This document shows, one piece after another, positions 43,987 to 54,903 of a stretch of 64,000 nt of DNA. Source of the DNA: Lasiosphaeria ovina (Eukaryota > Ascomycota > Sordariomycetes > Sordariales > Lasiosphaeriaceae); contig JAULSN010000011.1 of NCBI GenBank assembly GCA_033439765.1, positions 248,001 through 312,000 on the forward strand. Reading direction: 5' to 3'. Position numbers and translations under genes: made by a program. The notes under the pieces were generated by a model. It was not told the DNA's origin, made no database searches, and worked only from the letters and a program-made list of their open reading frames with translations. Position 1 is the stretch's first letter, and each line of letters starts with the position of its first letter.

Positions 43987-46294
43987 ATGGAGAGCCGACA
44001 GCCACTGCGAGTACATGTGGAGGCGGTCCCCGGAGACAATGGCTTCGCCAACTCGGGAGACGGCATGATGGTATGCTGAAGCTGTTGAACGTGGTGCCAA
44101 CCGTCGGCTTCTTACTAACAGCCCGCAGTCGTCAACTCATGTCCGCCGGTTGACCCCTCAACCTCTCGGTTTGAAGCCCGGCTGCCCAAACCCTCCCAGC
44201 AGCTTCGGTGATAGAGCCAGTTACAACTCCCTCTTGTCGGGCCTATCCGCTACGGAAGGCGAACTCTCGACCAACTCGGCATCGGCGTCGTCAAGATCGA
44301 ATTCATATTCCAGGGGTGCCGACTGGGAGTCCTCATCGGGCTCGCCCCTGAGCTTGGTCGGTAGCAACGACTCATCAGCCTGGATGCGTCATGATGATCT
44401 CGGATCACAGATCCGGGTAGCCTCGATCCCGTCGAAATGCCTGGCCTACACGAGAGACGATGTCGACTTTCTCCCCGCCGATGCTCTGGAGCGGCTCATT
44501 TGCCAGGACAACATACTCAGAGAACTAGCCCCCCACCCTACTTCCCCTGAGGTCGTCTCTAGCATTCTGCTGCGTCGAAAGAAGCTCTTTGCCATTCTGA
44601 CGCTAATAGAGCAACCCCAGATGATCTTTCGCGTCATCGACGAGGGCATCGACGATGACTGCTTTCCCTTTTGGCACAGAAATGGCTTGACATACTACCT
44701 TGACTCCAGCCAGCTGACGGACGGGAAGCCCAAGAAAACCATTGTGAAAAGTCTCGGGCCGGATGGCGCCGAATGGACCTCTTTTCACGCCAAGATGTTC
44801 CAGAGGGAGGTCCAGTGGCAGGTGTGGGTGCCTCGATTCAGCCTCGACTGCCCCTGCGATGGTTATCAAACGAGCCAGATCGAACCACATCGTGCCTTTC
44901 CGTTCGGTGTGAAACTCCCTTTTATCGACGTGAGCGCTGTCGTCGACAACCTGAATCCTAACCGTCTTGACGCAAAGAACGATTCCTTCTACCAGTACGG
45001 CCCCTCACTCTCCCGCCATCAGGTCACGAAAGCGTATATTCATCATGCGCACCGGAACCCTTGTAGGCACCGGGAACAGACAAGAACCTGCGACGTGACT
45101 CCTTTCGCCGTGAAGATCATCGAGGGCAAGGGAACGGCCCTGCACGAGATCGAAACGCTCGCTCGGTTCGAGAAGCCTGCCCAGTACGGGCACCGCCTCA
45201 TCCGGCTGCTGAGCAGCTTCGAGCACGCCAAGCGTTTCTACCTCATCTTTCCCTACGCCGATGCCAACTTGCAGCAGTTCTGGGAAAACGAATACCCCAA
45301 CGTCACTGACCTCCCGCGTGGTCACGGGCTCGCCAAGTGGCTTGCCGCCGAGCTGCTGGGGCTCGCCCGCGGCCTGTATCTAATCCACCACCCTCCGCCC
45401 ACCCCCGACGACGGCACCGAGGAGGTTCTCGGACGGCACGCCGACATCAAGCCGGAGAATATCTTATGGTTTCGGAAAGAGCGAAACCCTGAGCTGGAGG
45501 CGGTGCTCGTCAATCAGGGGGAAGCAACACGTGCTGCCGACCTCCCGACGGGCCTCCTCAAGATCTGCGACTTTGGTATTGCCGAATTTCATTCCGAGGC
45601 GACCGTGTCCATGGTCAACTCACACAGCGTGGGTGGCACGCACGCGTACTGTGCGCCCGAGTGGCGATCGCCGAAGCCGGGAGAGAAGATATCGCAGGCG
45701 TATGACTCGTGGTCGCTAGGCTGCGTCTTGCTGCACTTTGTGACGTGGTATGTCGAAGGCTATCCGGGCATCAAGAAGTTCCTCGCCGCGCTCAAGTTGC
45801 CCATCAGCGAGGTTGAAAACTACAAGATCAGCATGGGCACTTTCTTTGTTCGGGTCCATGGTGAGGCCCGGATTAACCCGGCTGTTGAAGAGGCAAGTAC
45901 CAACCTTACCCCTGATTTCGCACCCCCCTCCCTCACGTGGGGTCAGCAGCTGACCGGATACCCCCCTCAGCAAATCAAGATGCTTCGTAACCACCAAGAA
46001 GGCAGCATCTTCCTGAATGATGTGTTGGATGTCATCGAGGATCAGCTCCTACAGGTGGACCAGGGCCGTAGGGGAAGGGCCGGGACACTCGTCGATGAAT
46101 TCCGGCGTATTTCTAAAAGTTGTTCCCGGGTGGGGAACTACTACACGCCCCGTAGAGAGATGACGCAGCCCGATGTGCCGCTGCCGAGTTCGCAAGATCC
46201 GGTGGCAGTTCCCCCGCAGAAACCATCTCAGCGTTGGGGTTGGAGTCGGCATCTCGGAAACTTCTTCCGCGTCTTGGGCAATTGGTTGAGGTAG
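43987..46294 (+). CDS. Fungal protein kinase with an extra N-terminal region (kinase 2)
   Basis: A short first exon, 43987-44070 (MESRQPLRVHVEAVPGDNGF..), is joined by a GTATGC..CCGCAG intron with a TACTAAC branch to exon 44129-46294, giving 749 residues. The N-terminal half includes LFAILTLIEQPQMIFRVIDE, the block shared with kinase 1. The kinase domain starts near residue 385: FAVKIIEG holds the Lys, RHADIKPENILWF the catalytic loop (HAD for HRD), KICDFGIAEF the DFG and HAYCAPEW the APE-like motif. The helix YDSWSLGCVLLHFVTW follows. No transmembrane helix is seen. The two kinases are paralogues by architecture, lying 5 kb apart on opposite strands around the hydrolase. Confidence 0.87.
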
Positions 46295-47025
46295 TCGCCG
46301 AGTAACGGGGAGGTAAAGTCTTTGTAATGGTGGCCGGTTCCAGTTTGTTCGTTTATTTGCTGTGTATTCTAGGCTGTCGCTTGTAGGCAGGTTCTGAAGG
46401 TCCGATTGTACACTGCCCAGCTGCTGCTTGTCTTCCACCTCGCCCTTCTCCATGTGCCGAAAACAGTCCTCATCCGCCTAATCTAAGACCGAGTTCTCAT
46501 ACGCTTGCTTTCAGCGGAGATGACTGTTGTATTAGACTGATGCTCAACTAGCCGCCAGCCAAGCGGCGTTTCCTCAAAGCAGACAGACATGGATCATTTT
46601 GGCCTTTTTCATCTTCTCAGATGCGGTACCGATCCCCTGTATGTTGATCCCGCCGGGTGACTACCTCCACCGGGCGAGCGGTAGAGACCACGCAAGAGCA
46701 GCGGCAGCAGCGAAGTCTTGTAGTCGTGCCGCTGCAGTTCTAATCGTTTTGTTTCACTCGAGTCACACGCGAGGTTGGTCTGAGCAACCATCGCCGCAAG
46801 GAAAGTGACTGTAGCAATCATCAGGGACGCCAGGAAGATGATCTACAACCGCTGGACTGTAAGTCACGTATCGTTACGCAACTCAACACCATGTACTTCG
46901 CTATCGGAGCTGCTGTTGCCGAAGGAAAGGACCTGCTCCTACTCTTAGCCCCCATGTTTCGATAAGCGGCAGACACGGCATCCGCCATGCGCTGGATTTG
47001 TACCTCAACCCTAGCTGTGCTGATG
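46295..47025. other. Intergenic
   Basis: 3' flank of kinase 2. No gene is supported. Confidence 0.45.
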
Positions 47026-47376
47026 TTACCGACTCGCAGAACAAGCCAGACTTGGGTTGGTATAGATTCTCGGTACAGATTCTCGGTACACAGACGCCAC
47101 TTCCCCAGCTCGGGTAAAGGGTACCTCGTCCAGAATGCTGGGTCTCGCTTCTGTCGCTTCGTCTACGTTGTAGTTTTCCTTTATGAGCTCCATTTCAAAG
47201 GGATCTTCTGACGCCAGCGATGCGGGGCATCTGAAGGCTATGGTGAGGGGTAGGTAAATGGTGTGAGTCGTCGGGGAAGGTGACGGGTTCACGGAGGCGG
47301 AAAATTGGGTGTCGAGGGCATTTGTACTGGAATCTGGTGCATCGAGAATGGTGAAGGGCCGAGTTTGGTGCGACAT
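47026..47376 (-). CDS. Possible 116-residue hypothetical protein
   Basis: Open from ATG 47376 (MSHQTRPFTILDAPDSS) to TAA 47026. The middle is moderately protein-like (FEMELIKENYNVDEATEARP) but there is no recognised domain, signal or intron. A duplicated GATTCTCGGTACA lies within the 3' part. It may be a real small gene or a fragment. Confidence 0.25.
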   Translation of the reverse strand: MSHQTRPFTILDAPDSSTNALDTQFSASVNPSPSPTTHTIYLPLTIAFRCPASLASEDPFEMELIKENYNVDEATEARPSILDEVPFTRAGEVASVYRESVPRIYTNPSLACSASR

Positions 47377-48519
47377 GTGAATACGACTTGTCTCCGAAAA
47401 TATGCCCGGATCCCTCCGAAGCTTGGGAAGTTGGAACACCGCGCGTGCATTTAGGCACCTGCCAGAGAAAGATAGATCTTGGAAGGCACGAGAAGCCAGC
47501 AATTTGCCTCTGATGAACGACTTGTCTCAAGCCGCCATCCAGCTTTTTTTGATGGAAGCTTGTCCGCACCCTCTTTGCGCGGCCGTAGGATCCTTGAAAC
47601 CACCAAATCCGGCCGGAAGAGCCCTGAGACTGCTATATTTCCATTCAATGAGCTGAGGGTGAGAGATTCAAAGGCGACTTGTGTACGCCAAACTGAGGCA
47701 GCAAGACTGAGAGCGATGAAGGTAGGTTATCACCAATGATAAGTTGTTCAGAAAAATAAACAACTCGACCTAAGCGCAACCTCTTTAGAGACACTGGAAA
47801 ACGTGGAGAGCAACACTTTGGAATCCGAATATGATATACATGATTTATTAACGTGTTAAAATTGCAGGTTTTTTCTTCTCCTTTAGTTAGGGTGAAGGAA
47901 AGCGCGGCTAGGTGGTGGTGGTAGAAGTCCTAAAACTGGGTCCTCGTAACTCCACCGCCATTTTAGACCCGTAGCAACTGTAGCCGAGGCAGCCCAGAAC
48001 TGTGACCCCCTCACTCAGTATGGCTCAGTCTGGCTCAGGCCAAGGCGGCAACCGCTCAGTTCCGAAGAAGGAAAGGGAAATTCATGGTGTCGATTTTAGG
48101 GTGGTGAACTAGCTGTTTTGTGCGACGAATCTGGGCACACCAAATTTCCTTTTTCGTACCTCGGCCACGTGACAATGATCACCCTGGCTCAGGCCTGGCT
48201 CAGGATTTGCTCAGGATTTGCTCAGCCTAAGAATCATTTCCGGAAGGCTGCGCCACAGCATGCACGATTACTTCAATTCTAGCTGAGCGAGCCCAGAGCT
48301 GGTCCCACACATAAAATTGCGAATGGTTCCGCCTTCACCTAGCCTTTGCCCTCGACATCTCGCACCTACATCTAACTGCATAGAAGTTTGGACCCACCAA
48401 CCAGTCGACCCCGATCCGGTCATGATCAGCGCAGGGCACCCCCCCTCCCCCCAACCTTCTTCAAATGCACACAACATCCATTTCTACAGTAATTTGTGTA
48501 CCAAAAAAATGTTCACTAC
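47377..48519. other. Intergenic with short GCTCAG-type repeats
   Basis: No gene seen. GGCTCAG/TGCTCAGGATT units recur at 48,017-48,040 and 48,186-48,226 as imperfect direct repeats. Confidence 0.4.
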
Positions 48520-48690
48520 ATCTACTAGTCCTAATTATACCTATCCCATTCGTGAATAATTACCTCTTGCACTTCTTTAAGATCTGGGGCCGGATCTTCG
48601 TCGACAATCTCCTCCTCCGCTTAGAGGCCTTTCTAGAGGCCTCTTTAGTAGCGGTAATATCTTTGATACCGGAAAACCCGTTATTAGTGA
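48520..48690. other. Remnant of RIP-mutated repeat
   Basis: TA-rich sequence unlike its flanks. On the minus strand it reads SRKASKRRRRLSTKIRPQ, a basic segment that recalls the C-terminal tail of pogo/Fot-type transposases. Too short to classify. Confidence 0.3.
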
Positions 48691-49504
48691 CCTAGGGAGG
48701 AGCCGTCAGTAGTGCTTGTGGCCTTGGGTCTGGCTCAGAGATTGAGAACTTGGTGGTTCAGAGGTTACCGCAAAGGATGGAGACCAGGGTGGCGTTGTTT
48801 TGGAACCAGGCCATTTTTGTACATAGCGTTGTTTTTCGTGCCGGCTTCGCGCATCCCTTCAAAAGGGTGCGCAGCCGCACTTCCTTTCTTTTGGAGGAGC
48901 AGGCAAACAAACTCGTTTTCCACACCATCGCGCCCTCCGTGATTCCGCATTGACCCTCCTCCCTTCTATCGAAGCGACCTGATGCGAATGGGACAACAAG
49001 AACTTTGAAAGTAGTAAGTTAGCAATTTTGAAATCAGTAATTTGTCAAGTCAGGACGACCGCCACGACGGCACGGCGAACAACTGAGCATCCCCCTTCTC
49101 TGGGGGTGCCCAAAATCTCGAGCTAGGCCGGTGCTTTCCGAGATAGGCCAAGCCTTGGTGCTGCTCATTGCCCACTCATTCGTTCACGTCAAAAATGCCA
49201 AGGCACTAAGATTCGCTTGCGCGCGCCATGTGCACAACTTCCAAAACCATCATGGGCTGATCGATTTTGAGGCGACAGGGGGTTTCTCCTCTCAAGACTT
49301 CGTTCCATCGCGTTGCGCATCAACTGCTCCACTCCATCCCAGGCAGGACCGACGTGGACGACTGGTGGCTCGAGCTTGGAAGCAACAAGCCACGACGAGA
49401 CCATAATCCGAGGCCCTGGAGCCATCTTCATTGATTCCGCCGGGGTTGTTATTAAAGGCCATTCGAAGCCTTTAATAAAGCCGACTACGAAGTTGAATTG
49501 TTAA
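48691..49504. other. Unresolved stretch, possible gene remnant
   Basis: The frame 48750-48953 (VALFWNQAIFVHSVVFRAGF, FLLEEQANKLVFHTIAPS) looks partly protein-like but ends at once and has no recognisable family. Another frame, 49313-49504, reads SHDETIIRGPGAIFIDSAGV. Neither is supported as a gene. Confidence 0.3.
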
Positions 49505-50545
49505 TTCTGTCGATACGCTTAGACGTCCAAGAAAGCCCCATATCAAAAAGGCTCAAGGATATGTTTTCCCGTGCTAGCCATATAATATAGGAATCTATCG
49601 AGGTTAATAGCGTAAACTTTCTAGATGTAAGCTTCAGTACCGTTAGTGGACTGACCTAATAGGTGAGCCACTAAGAAATTAAACCTAAAACTAATTATCT
49701 AACTAAACTAAGCGTCTATTATATCTAGGGAGAGGGAGGAGTGCTTGAATTTGCGTACGAGAAAACTCTAGCCTGTATAGGGATGGAGTTCGAAATTGGC
49801 TCCATTTACCGAGGGATTTCTCCAGGCTCTTCTTCGTAAATACCCTTAAGGGTATATATTCAGCCCCGGCGAGCGCTACCGAGCTATATTCAGCATGAAA
49901 GACGCCAAACTCAGACTAGAAGACTAAGTAAAGGCCGAATATAGGGCTCCTAAGAAGCGAAAACCACATCCCAAGGAGGGTTCCGGGTAAATAGAAGTAG
50001 ATACCCTTCTTCGAATACTTTAGTAGGGGTAGTATTACCTTCGTTCCTCTATAGGATTCTCCTAGGGAAATATAGTTTACTAGAAGCTCTCCTAGGGAAA
50101 TATAGTTTACCGGAAGCTCTCCTAGGGAAATATAGTTTACCGGAAGCTCTCCTAGGGAAATATAGTTTACTAGAAGCTCTCCTGGGGAAATATAGTTTAC
50201 CGGAAGCTCTCCTAGGGAAATATAATTTACCGGAAGCTCTCCTAGGGAAATATGGTTTACCGGAAGCTTTCCCTAGGAGAAAAAAGTACGTGTACTTACC
50301 CGTACTGAATATATATATTATCTCGCCGCCTTCGGGAATAGTACCATAGTAGGAGTTACCCGGCTAGAGAAAAAAAATCAGTATAGATAGAGCCAAATCC
50401 GACTTTATCTCGTCTATTAGTTACGAGCTTCGTTCCCCCCCTACCTATACTATATAGACCTACTCCCGACGGCTAGGTTAAGAGGACCTCCGCCCCGCTT
50501 ATTAGGAGCTAACTTTTTTCTTCTTTCTTTCTATAAGATTCGTAT
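49505..50545. other. RIP-degraded repeat DNA with a minisatellite
   Basis: TA-rich, stop-dense sequence without a readable gene. It holds the 30 bp minisatellite at 50056-50270. Confidence 0.5.
50056..50270. repeat. 30 bp minisatellite, about seven copies
   Basis: The unit is GCTCTCCTAGGGAAATATAG followed by TTTACCGGAA, exactly 30 bp, with C/T and A/G differences among copies (ACTAGAA versus ACCGGAA). The copies are contiguous with no spacers. The array ends in an inverted half unit (CTTTCCCTAGGAGA). Confidence 0.92.
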
Positions 50546-50575
50546 ATTACAAACCGCTCGACTATGTGGGTCAAG

Positions 50576-50983
50576 TGTTACGAATCCCTACAGAAATGCA
50601 CGAGGGCGGGGCAGCCACTTCTTGGTGTCGACTAATCAGGAGTGTCCCAGAGTCCCGAGCAGTTCCCTTAGGGCTCCGGGATAAGGAGCGAACGGCCGAA
50701 GCCCGGCTTCAGGCCCTCGGGACCAGGGGACACCATTAATTGGCTCCCTTAGATAAGATATATACGATGACCGTGACTACGGTCTTAGATAGAGCTTGCT
50801 TGGTTCCTCAAGCAAGCAATATATATTCTCTACACTCATATACTTTGAGTGGCAAACCCAGTTTGACTGTATTACCCGTGTAATAGGAGCTTGCCCTTTG
50901 TTCATTCTTCATACCTACTCCTCAGACCCCCAGTGCCTGTGCACGATACAACCTTGACCCACACAGTCGAGCGGTTTGTAATG
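50576..50983 (+). mobile_element. Solo LTR-like sequence, copy 1 (lightly mutated)
   Basis: About 408 bp starting TGTTACGAATCCC and ending GTTTGTAATG, close to the TG..CA ends of LTRs. It matches copy 2 (51789-52205) in inverted orientation throughout, including TAATAGGAGCTTGCC, CTTTGAGTGGCAAACCCAG and GCTTGCTTGGTTCC blocks. A 30 bp piece of the opposite LTR end (50546-50575) lies directly to its left, so it seems to have inserted into, or recombined with, an older copy. GC content is much higher than in copy 2. Confidence 0.65.
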
Positions 50984-51493
50984 CTTAACTACTAAGCGGG
51001 TCTATCTCAGCTTCTTAATCTACTCCTCGGCCTTCCTCTAGATATAGCGTTCTACGAAGAAATCCCCTATTAGCTTAAGGACTTCCGTAGCGCCTTTCTG
51101 GATAGTGGTATAGATATCGGGGTTCCTGTCTCTCGGTACTTACGCTAACGCCTTCTAGTAGGGCTCGAACCAGACGGCTGCTTTTTCGACGAGTCGCGTT
51201 CCGACGTACGTTACTCCATCCTTCTAAAGCGGGATTTCATCAATATTATACGTTATGAAGGAAAATACCGAATCCTTCTAATTCTCGAACTTATCCTTAT
51301 CTCCGTCGTAGAGCTTAGGGTACGGGATCTTTAGTTTCTTCTTAAGAGGAGCCGGTATAGGCGGAGGTGGCGCCGCCCTAATTACTTCTAGTCCTATAAT
51401 CCTTTCTACGGCTACCCTCATATCTTGGTCGTATCTCTCTACCTACTCTCTTAGCTAGGCTATTTCAGCCTAGAGCTGCTCATTTGCGGCCAT
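50984..51493 (-). pseudogene. Retrotransposon gag fragment (Ty3-type), RIP-inactivated
   Basis: Minus-strand frame from ATG 51493 (MAANEQL) with TAG stops at Gln/Trp positions. The block KIPYPKLYDGDKDKFEN, then KAAVWFEPY, is the typical capsid region of fungal Ty3/gypsy elements. The open frame extends upstream to about 51,760 (LSSDDESNSSSKAGL), possibly the true N-terminus. It is cut at 50,983 by LTR copy 1, so protease and polymerase are lost. Confidence 0.65.
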
Positions 51494-51788
51494 ATTATTA
51501 CTTATTGAAAGGGGTTCTAGTCGTTATATAAGGCTAGCGATCTCCCCGTTATTAGTTAGTTCTTTCGGTACTAGAGCGTCTACGTCCCGGACTTCCGTAT
51601 CCTTAGGTTGGACTAACCCGGCCTTACTACTACTATTAGACTCGTCGTCGCTAGATAATCTGACTTCTTCTTCTGGCTCGGTGTCTAGAAGGACCGTATC
51701 CTCTCTAGGTATAGCCAGGTTATCGTATATATAAGAGCACTCTATTCAATTAATACTAAGGGTCTTAGAAACTAGGAAGTAAGTAACG

Positions 51789-52205
51789 TATTATAAACCG
51801 CTCGACTATATAGGTCAAGGTTATATCGTATATAGGTACTAGGGGTCTAAGAATATAGATATGAAGAATAAATAAAGGCAAGCTCCTATTATACGGGTAA
51901 TATAATCAAACTGGGTTTGCTACTTAAAGTATATAAGTATAGAGAATATATATTACTTACTTAAGGAACTAAGCAAGCTCTATCTAAGACCGTGGCTATG
52001 GTTATCGTATATATCTAGAATAAGGAACTAATTAATGGTCCTCTAAGTCCCGAGTCCCGGCTACGGGACCTGGGCTATCTATATAGTCCCGGGGTCCCGT
52101 TACGGGATCTCGGGACACGTCCTACCAAGGTCCCTAGCACCCTTATTAGCCGAGCCTAACGCGGGCATGCCCTACTCTAATGCATTTCTTTAGGGATTCG
52201 TAATA
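51789..52205 (-). mobile_element. LTR copy 2, heavily RIP-mutated (probable 5' LTR of the gag fragment)
   Basis: About 417 bp. Ends read TATTATAAACCGC and GGATTCGTAATA, which are TGTTAC..GTAACA with C-to-T and G-to-A change. It is inverted relative to copy 1 and lies just upstream of gag on the minus strand, as a 5' LTR should. Confidence 0.65.
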
Positions 52206-52259
52206 TCGTAATATTACGACGACCGGTTACCTAGTCTTAGGAGTATTACTAGTATTAGC

Positions 52260-52319
52260 CACTACTATTACTATTATTATTACTATTATTACTACTACTA
52301 CTATTATTACTATTATTAC

Positions 52320-52370
<51 letters not shown>

Positions 52371-52461
52371 TATTATTACTACTACTATTACTACTACTAT
52401 TACTATTACTATTACTACTACTACTACTCCTACTATTACTATTACTACTACTACTATTACC
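52260..52461. repeat. TAT/TAC trinucleotide tract
   Basis: About 200 bp of almost pure (ATT/ACT)n with one CTCC break. It lies between the LTR and the HNH-type pseudogene. Confidence 0.95.
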
Positions 52462-52572
52462 CGCTAATACTCGCTTAAGTTCGCTTTATTCGATTAATAT
52501 AATACGTAAAAGGTCTCGTCCGGCTATATACGATTCCACGCTAGAGTATTACTAACGGCCTATTCTTTTTAG

Positions 52573-54147
52573 CCACCTAAGAGAATATCTCGGAGCGGTC
52601 CTACGCCTACGCCCAGGCCCAAGCCTAAGCCTAAGCCCAAGCCTATCGAGGTCGAGTTCGTTAGTACTAGGTCTATCGACTAGCTACCCGTCCCGCTATC
52701 GCTACCCGGTATTACCGAGCTCTTAGGTACTCCGGCTTCCGCCCTAGCTCCGGTACGAGATGTACTATCGTTGCCCGGTATTACCGAGCTCTTGGGTACT
52801 CCGGCTTCTACCCTGGCTCCGGCACGAGATATACTATCGTTACCTGGTATTACCGAGCTCTTTAGTACTTCGGCTTCCGCCTTAGCGGTACTAGATATAC
52901 CGAGTACTACGAATCTAGACTACCAGGCGTATCCCTCAGAGTCGTAGTCGTCGTCGTCGTCGTCGTCGTAACCACCGCTCCCTAATCCTAAGACGGACGA
53001 GGAGCTCAAGGAGCGGTTCGCCGAATACGTCCGCGATAAGGTTTCGGCCATCGTATCCAAGTACGCCTCGGGCGGCGATACCGTACTTAAGAAGGCGAAT
53101 TACTTAAAGCTAGGCTATTACCTACTAGCCGTACTATACGACCCGTCGTCGAAGCTTTTCATATTAGACGTAGCTATTATAAAGGCTAACCTATAAGAAT
53201 ACGAGTCGTCGACCTTAGTAGACTACTTCGAGCGTCTATATATTTAATATATACCCCTAATCGAGAGCTTATTTAACGCTTAGACGAATACGACGGCGGC
53301 GGCGGTTACGGTTACGGCGGCCGAGGACGAGGACGAGGAGCCACCCTTAAAGCGCCAGAAATTAAGTACGTCTAGATACGCCACGCCGGCTATCGTGAAC
53401 CTCTCCTCCGTAGAAGAGGCCGTCCGTTCCTACTCCTCTAAAGACAAGGCCGCCCAGGCTACGGTATCGTCGGAATAGTACGATAGGCGCTACCTTCTCT
53501 CTAGCGGCGGGCCGGCCGTAGGGGCATATATCGTGGACGTAAGAGCTTCGGGTATACACGCCTTGAACTTCTGGAATACGCTAAAGATATTTTGGCCTCT
53601 AGAGAAGATCAAAGAGCTCGCCATTAGCGGCCAGGAGCTACGAAATATCCTCCCCCTTCGCGTAGACGCCTACGACTTTTGGGACCGGTATAGGTTTGCG
53701 ATCCGTCCTATTACGCACCCGATAGACCCCCAGTATAGCATCTACCTCCAGGTAGTGTGGCTGAAGGATCTGGACAAGCGGGGCGGCCTCGTCAGAGGTA
53801 CCTGGGACCACGGCGGAAAGGGCACTATTATGGATTTCCGGCGCAGGTCCGTCGACGACGGGACGTTCCCGAACCTCGAGCACGGCGATGTATACGAGCT
53901 ATTCACGGCCGATCCGGACGGCCGCCCGCTACCACACATACGATTCTTGGAGATGCGCTACGCCGTCCAGAAGCTCATAGCGGGCCCGCAAGCCTCGGGC
54001 GCGCTCGAGGACATCTTTAGCGGCGAGCCACCCGAGAGCGGCCCGGGCCCTACCCTCCACGACGACTCTTTACGCAGCGATTGGAAGGTCCTCCTCGAGG
54101 CGGCCGTGGAAGCCAAGGTCCTCGACAGCGATGCGGCGGACCGCTAG
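52573..54147 (+). pseudogene. HNH-nuclease-like gene, broken by TAG/TAA point mutations only
   Basis: A single frame runs for 525 codons from a splice acceptor (CTTTTTAG at 52,572) to the TAG at 54,147, interrupted by seven TAG/TAA codons, all before 53,480. The first part has Pro/Lys repeats and three 23-residue repeats (LSLPGITELLGTPAS..). The middle has a charged region (DEELKERFAEYVRDKVSAIV), the last ~205 residues the fungal HNH-associated region: NFWNTLKIFWPLEKIKELAI, NILPLRVDAYDFWDRYRFAI and RPITHPIDPQ. In active relatives a Cys..Thr-Gly and Ala-Ala-His-Ile stand where this copy has YLLSSGG and GAYI, so the first catalytic His is lost (His to Tyr, a C-to-T change). The 3' half is GC-rich and clean. 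Confidence 0.65.
52696..52902 (+). repeat. 69 bp tandem repeat in coding frame, three copies
   Basis: Units start at 52696, 52765 and 52834 with CTATCG.TACC.GGTATTAC patterns. Each codes 23 residues (LSLPGITELL..). The third copy is the most diverged. Confidence 0.92.
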
Positions 54148-54183
54148 GGCAGGTCGATCCAGCGCGCGGCCTATGACGGAGCC

Positions 54184-54459
54184 ATGCGACGTGTCAAGTT
54201 GTACATGCCCGAAGTAGATTTGGCTTCGTCCGAGGGAGAGGATGCGGCTTCGTCCGAGGGAGAGGATGCCCGCAAAGTTGCAGCTAGCACCGCCCTCCCA
54301 AAGGGAAATACTCAGTCATGGCTGCTTCTCAGCGCATACCGGCCCATGGACAGGCAGCGGAATGAGATCAGACTCCTGCGGATTCTCCCACCAACTTTCG
54401 TTGATCCGGAGCGACTTATCAAGACAGTTTTACAGTATTCACACACGGTGAATCGGTAG
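54184..54459 (+). pseudogene. N-terminal fragment of a HET-domain (heterokaryon incompatibility) type protein
   Basis: 91 codons. Residues 53-80 (YRPMDRQRNEIRLLRILPPT, then ERLIKTVLQY) match the lead-in of fungal HET proteins, which normally continues to a YEALSYVWG motif; that is missing because the frame stops at 54,459. A 24 bp tandem duplication (GCTTCGTCCGAGGGAGAGGA..) codes two ASSEGED units near the start. The rest of the gene is replaced by repeat sequence. Confidence 0.45.
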
Positions 54460-54479
54460 TGTAGGATAAGTTAAATAGG

Positions 54480-54740
54480 ACAAATATCGTTCGCTTATTT
54501 AAGTGGTGGGAAGTTTAAATACCTTTATTTCTGTCTACTGTCCCGAGGCATGTACTGGTATACTGTGGGATATCCAATCGGTGCTGGTACATTGTGTACT
54601 ATCCCAAATTTTAAGCTGGGGTACTATGTACTATCCCGAATTCCGAGCTGGGATATTATGTACTATCCCAAAATTCAAGTTGGGATATTTTATACCATCC
54701 CAGGGCATGTACTGGTATATTCTAGGCCAAAATTCGGGAC
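54480..54740. repeat. Imperfect tandem repeats, about 40 bp (GGGATATTATGTACTATCCC type)
   Basis: Units around TACTATCCCAAAATTCAAG with mirrored ends GGGATA..TATCCC recur four to five times. Related sequence, inverted, is at 63,700-63,830 near the right end of the window. Confidence 0.75.
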
Positions 54741-54903
54741 CGTGGCTTAGGGCCTATTAGGGTAATGTCGCGCCTTAACAGTTTCTAACCGTGGTCCTAA
54801 TTTGGGCCTTAACTTACCCGCTTTCTAGGGTTTGGGCTACCATTTAGCATTAAGCTCGTTCGCGCGTGCTCGTAGCTTTTGCAGGAGCCGCACCAGTCGC
54901 GCC
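54741..54903. other. Spacer
   Basis: No gene seen. Confidence 0.4.

Noticed and set aside
50056..50270. Regularly spaced 30 bp repeats as a possible CRISPR array
   Set aside because: The repeats are contiguous with no spacers and lie in a eukaryotic RIP-mutated region; this is a minisatellite.
50546..50982. A 437 bp element with 27-30 bp terminal inverted repeats (MITE)
   Set aside because: The second copy shows TGTTAC..GTAACA type ends inside and lies next to gag, so an LTR with an abutting fragment of another copy explains it better. The MITE reading is not fully excluded.
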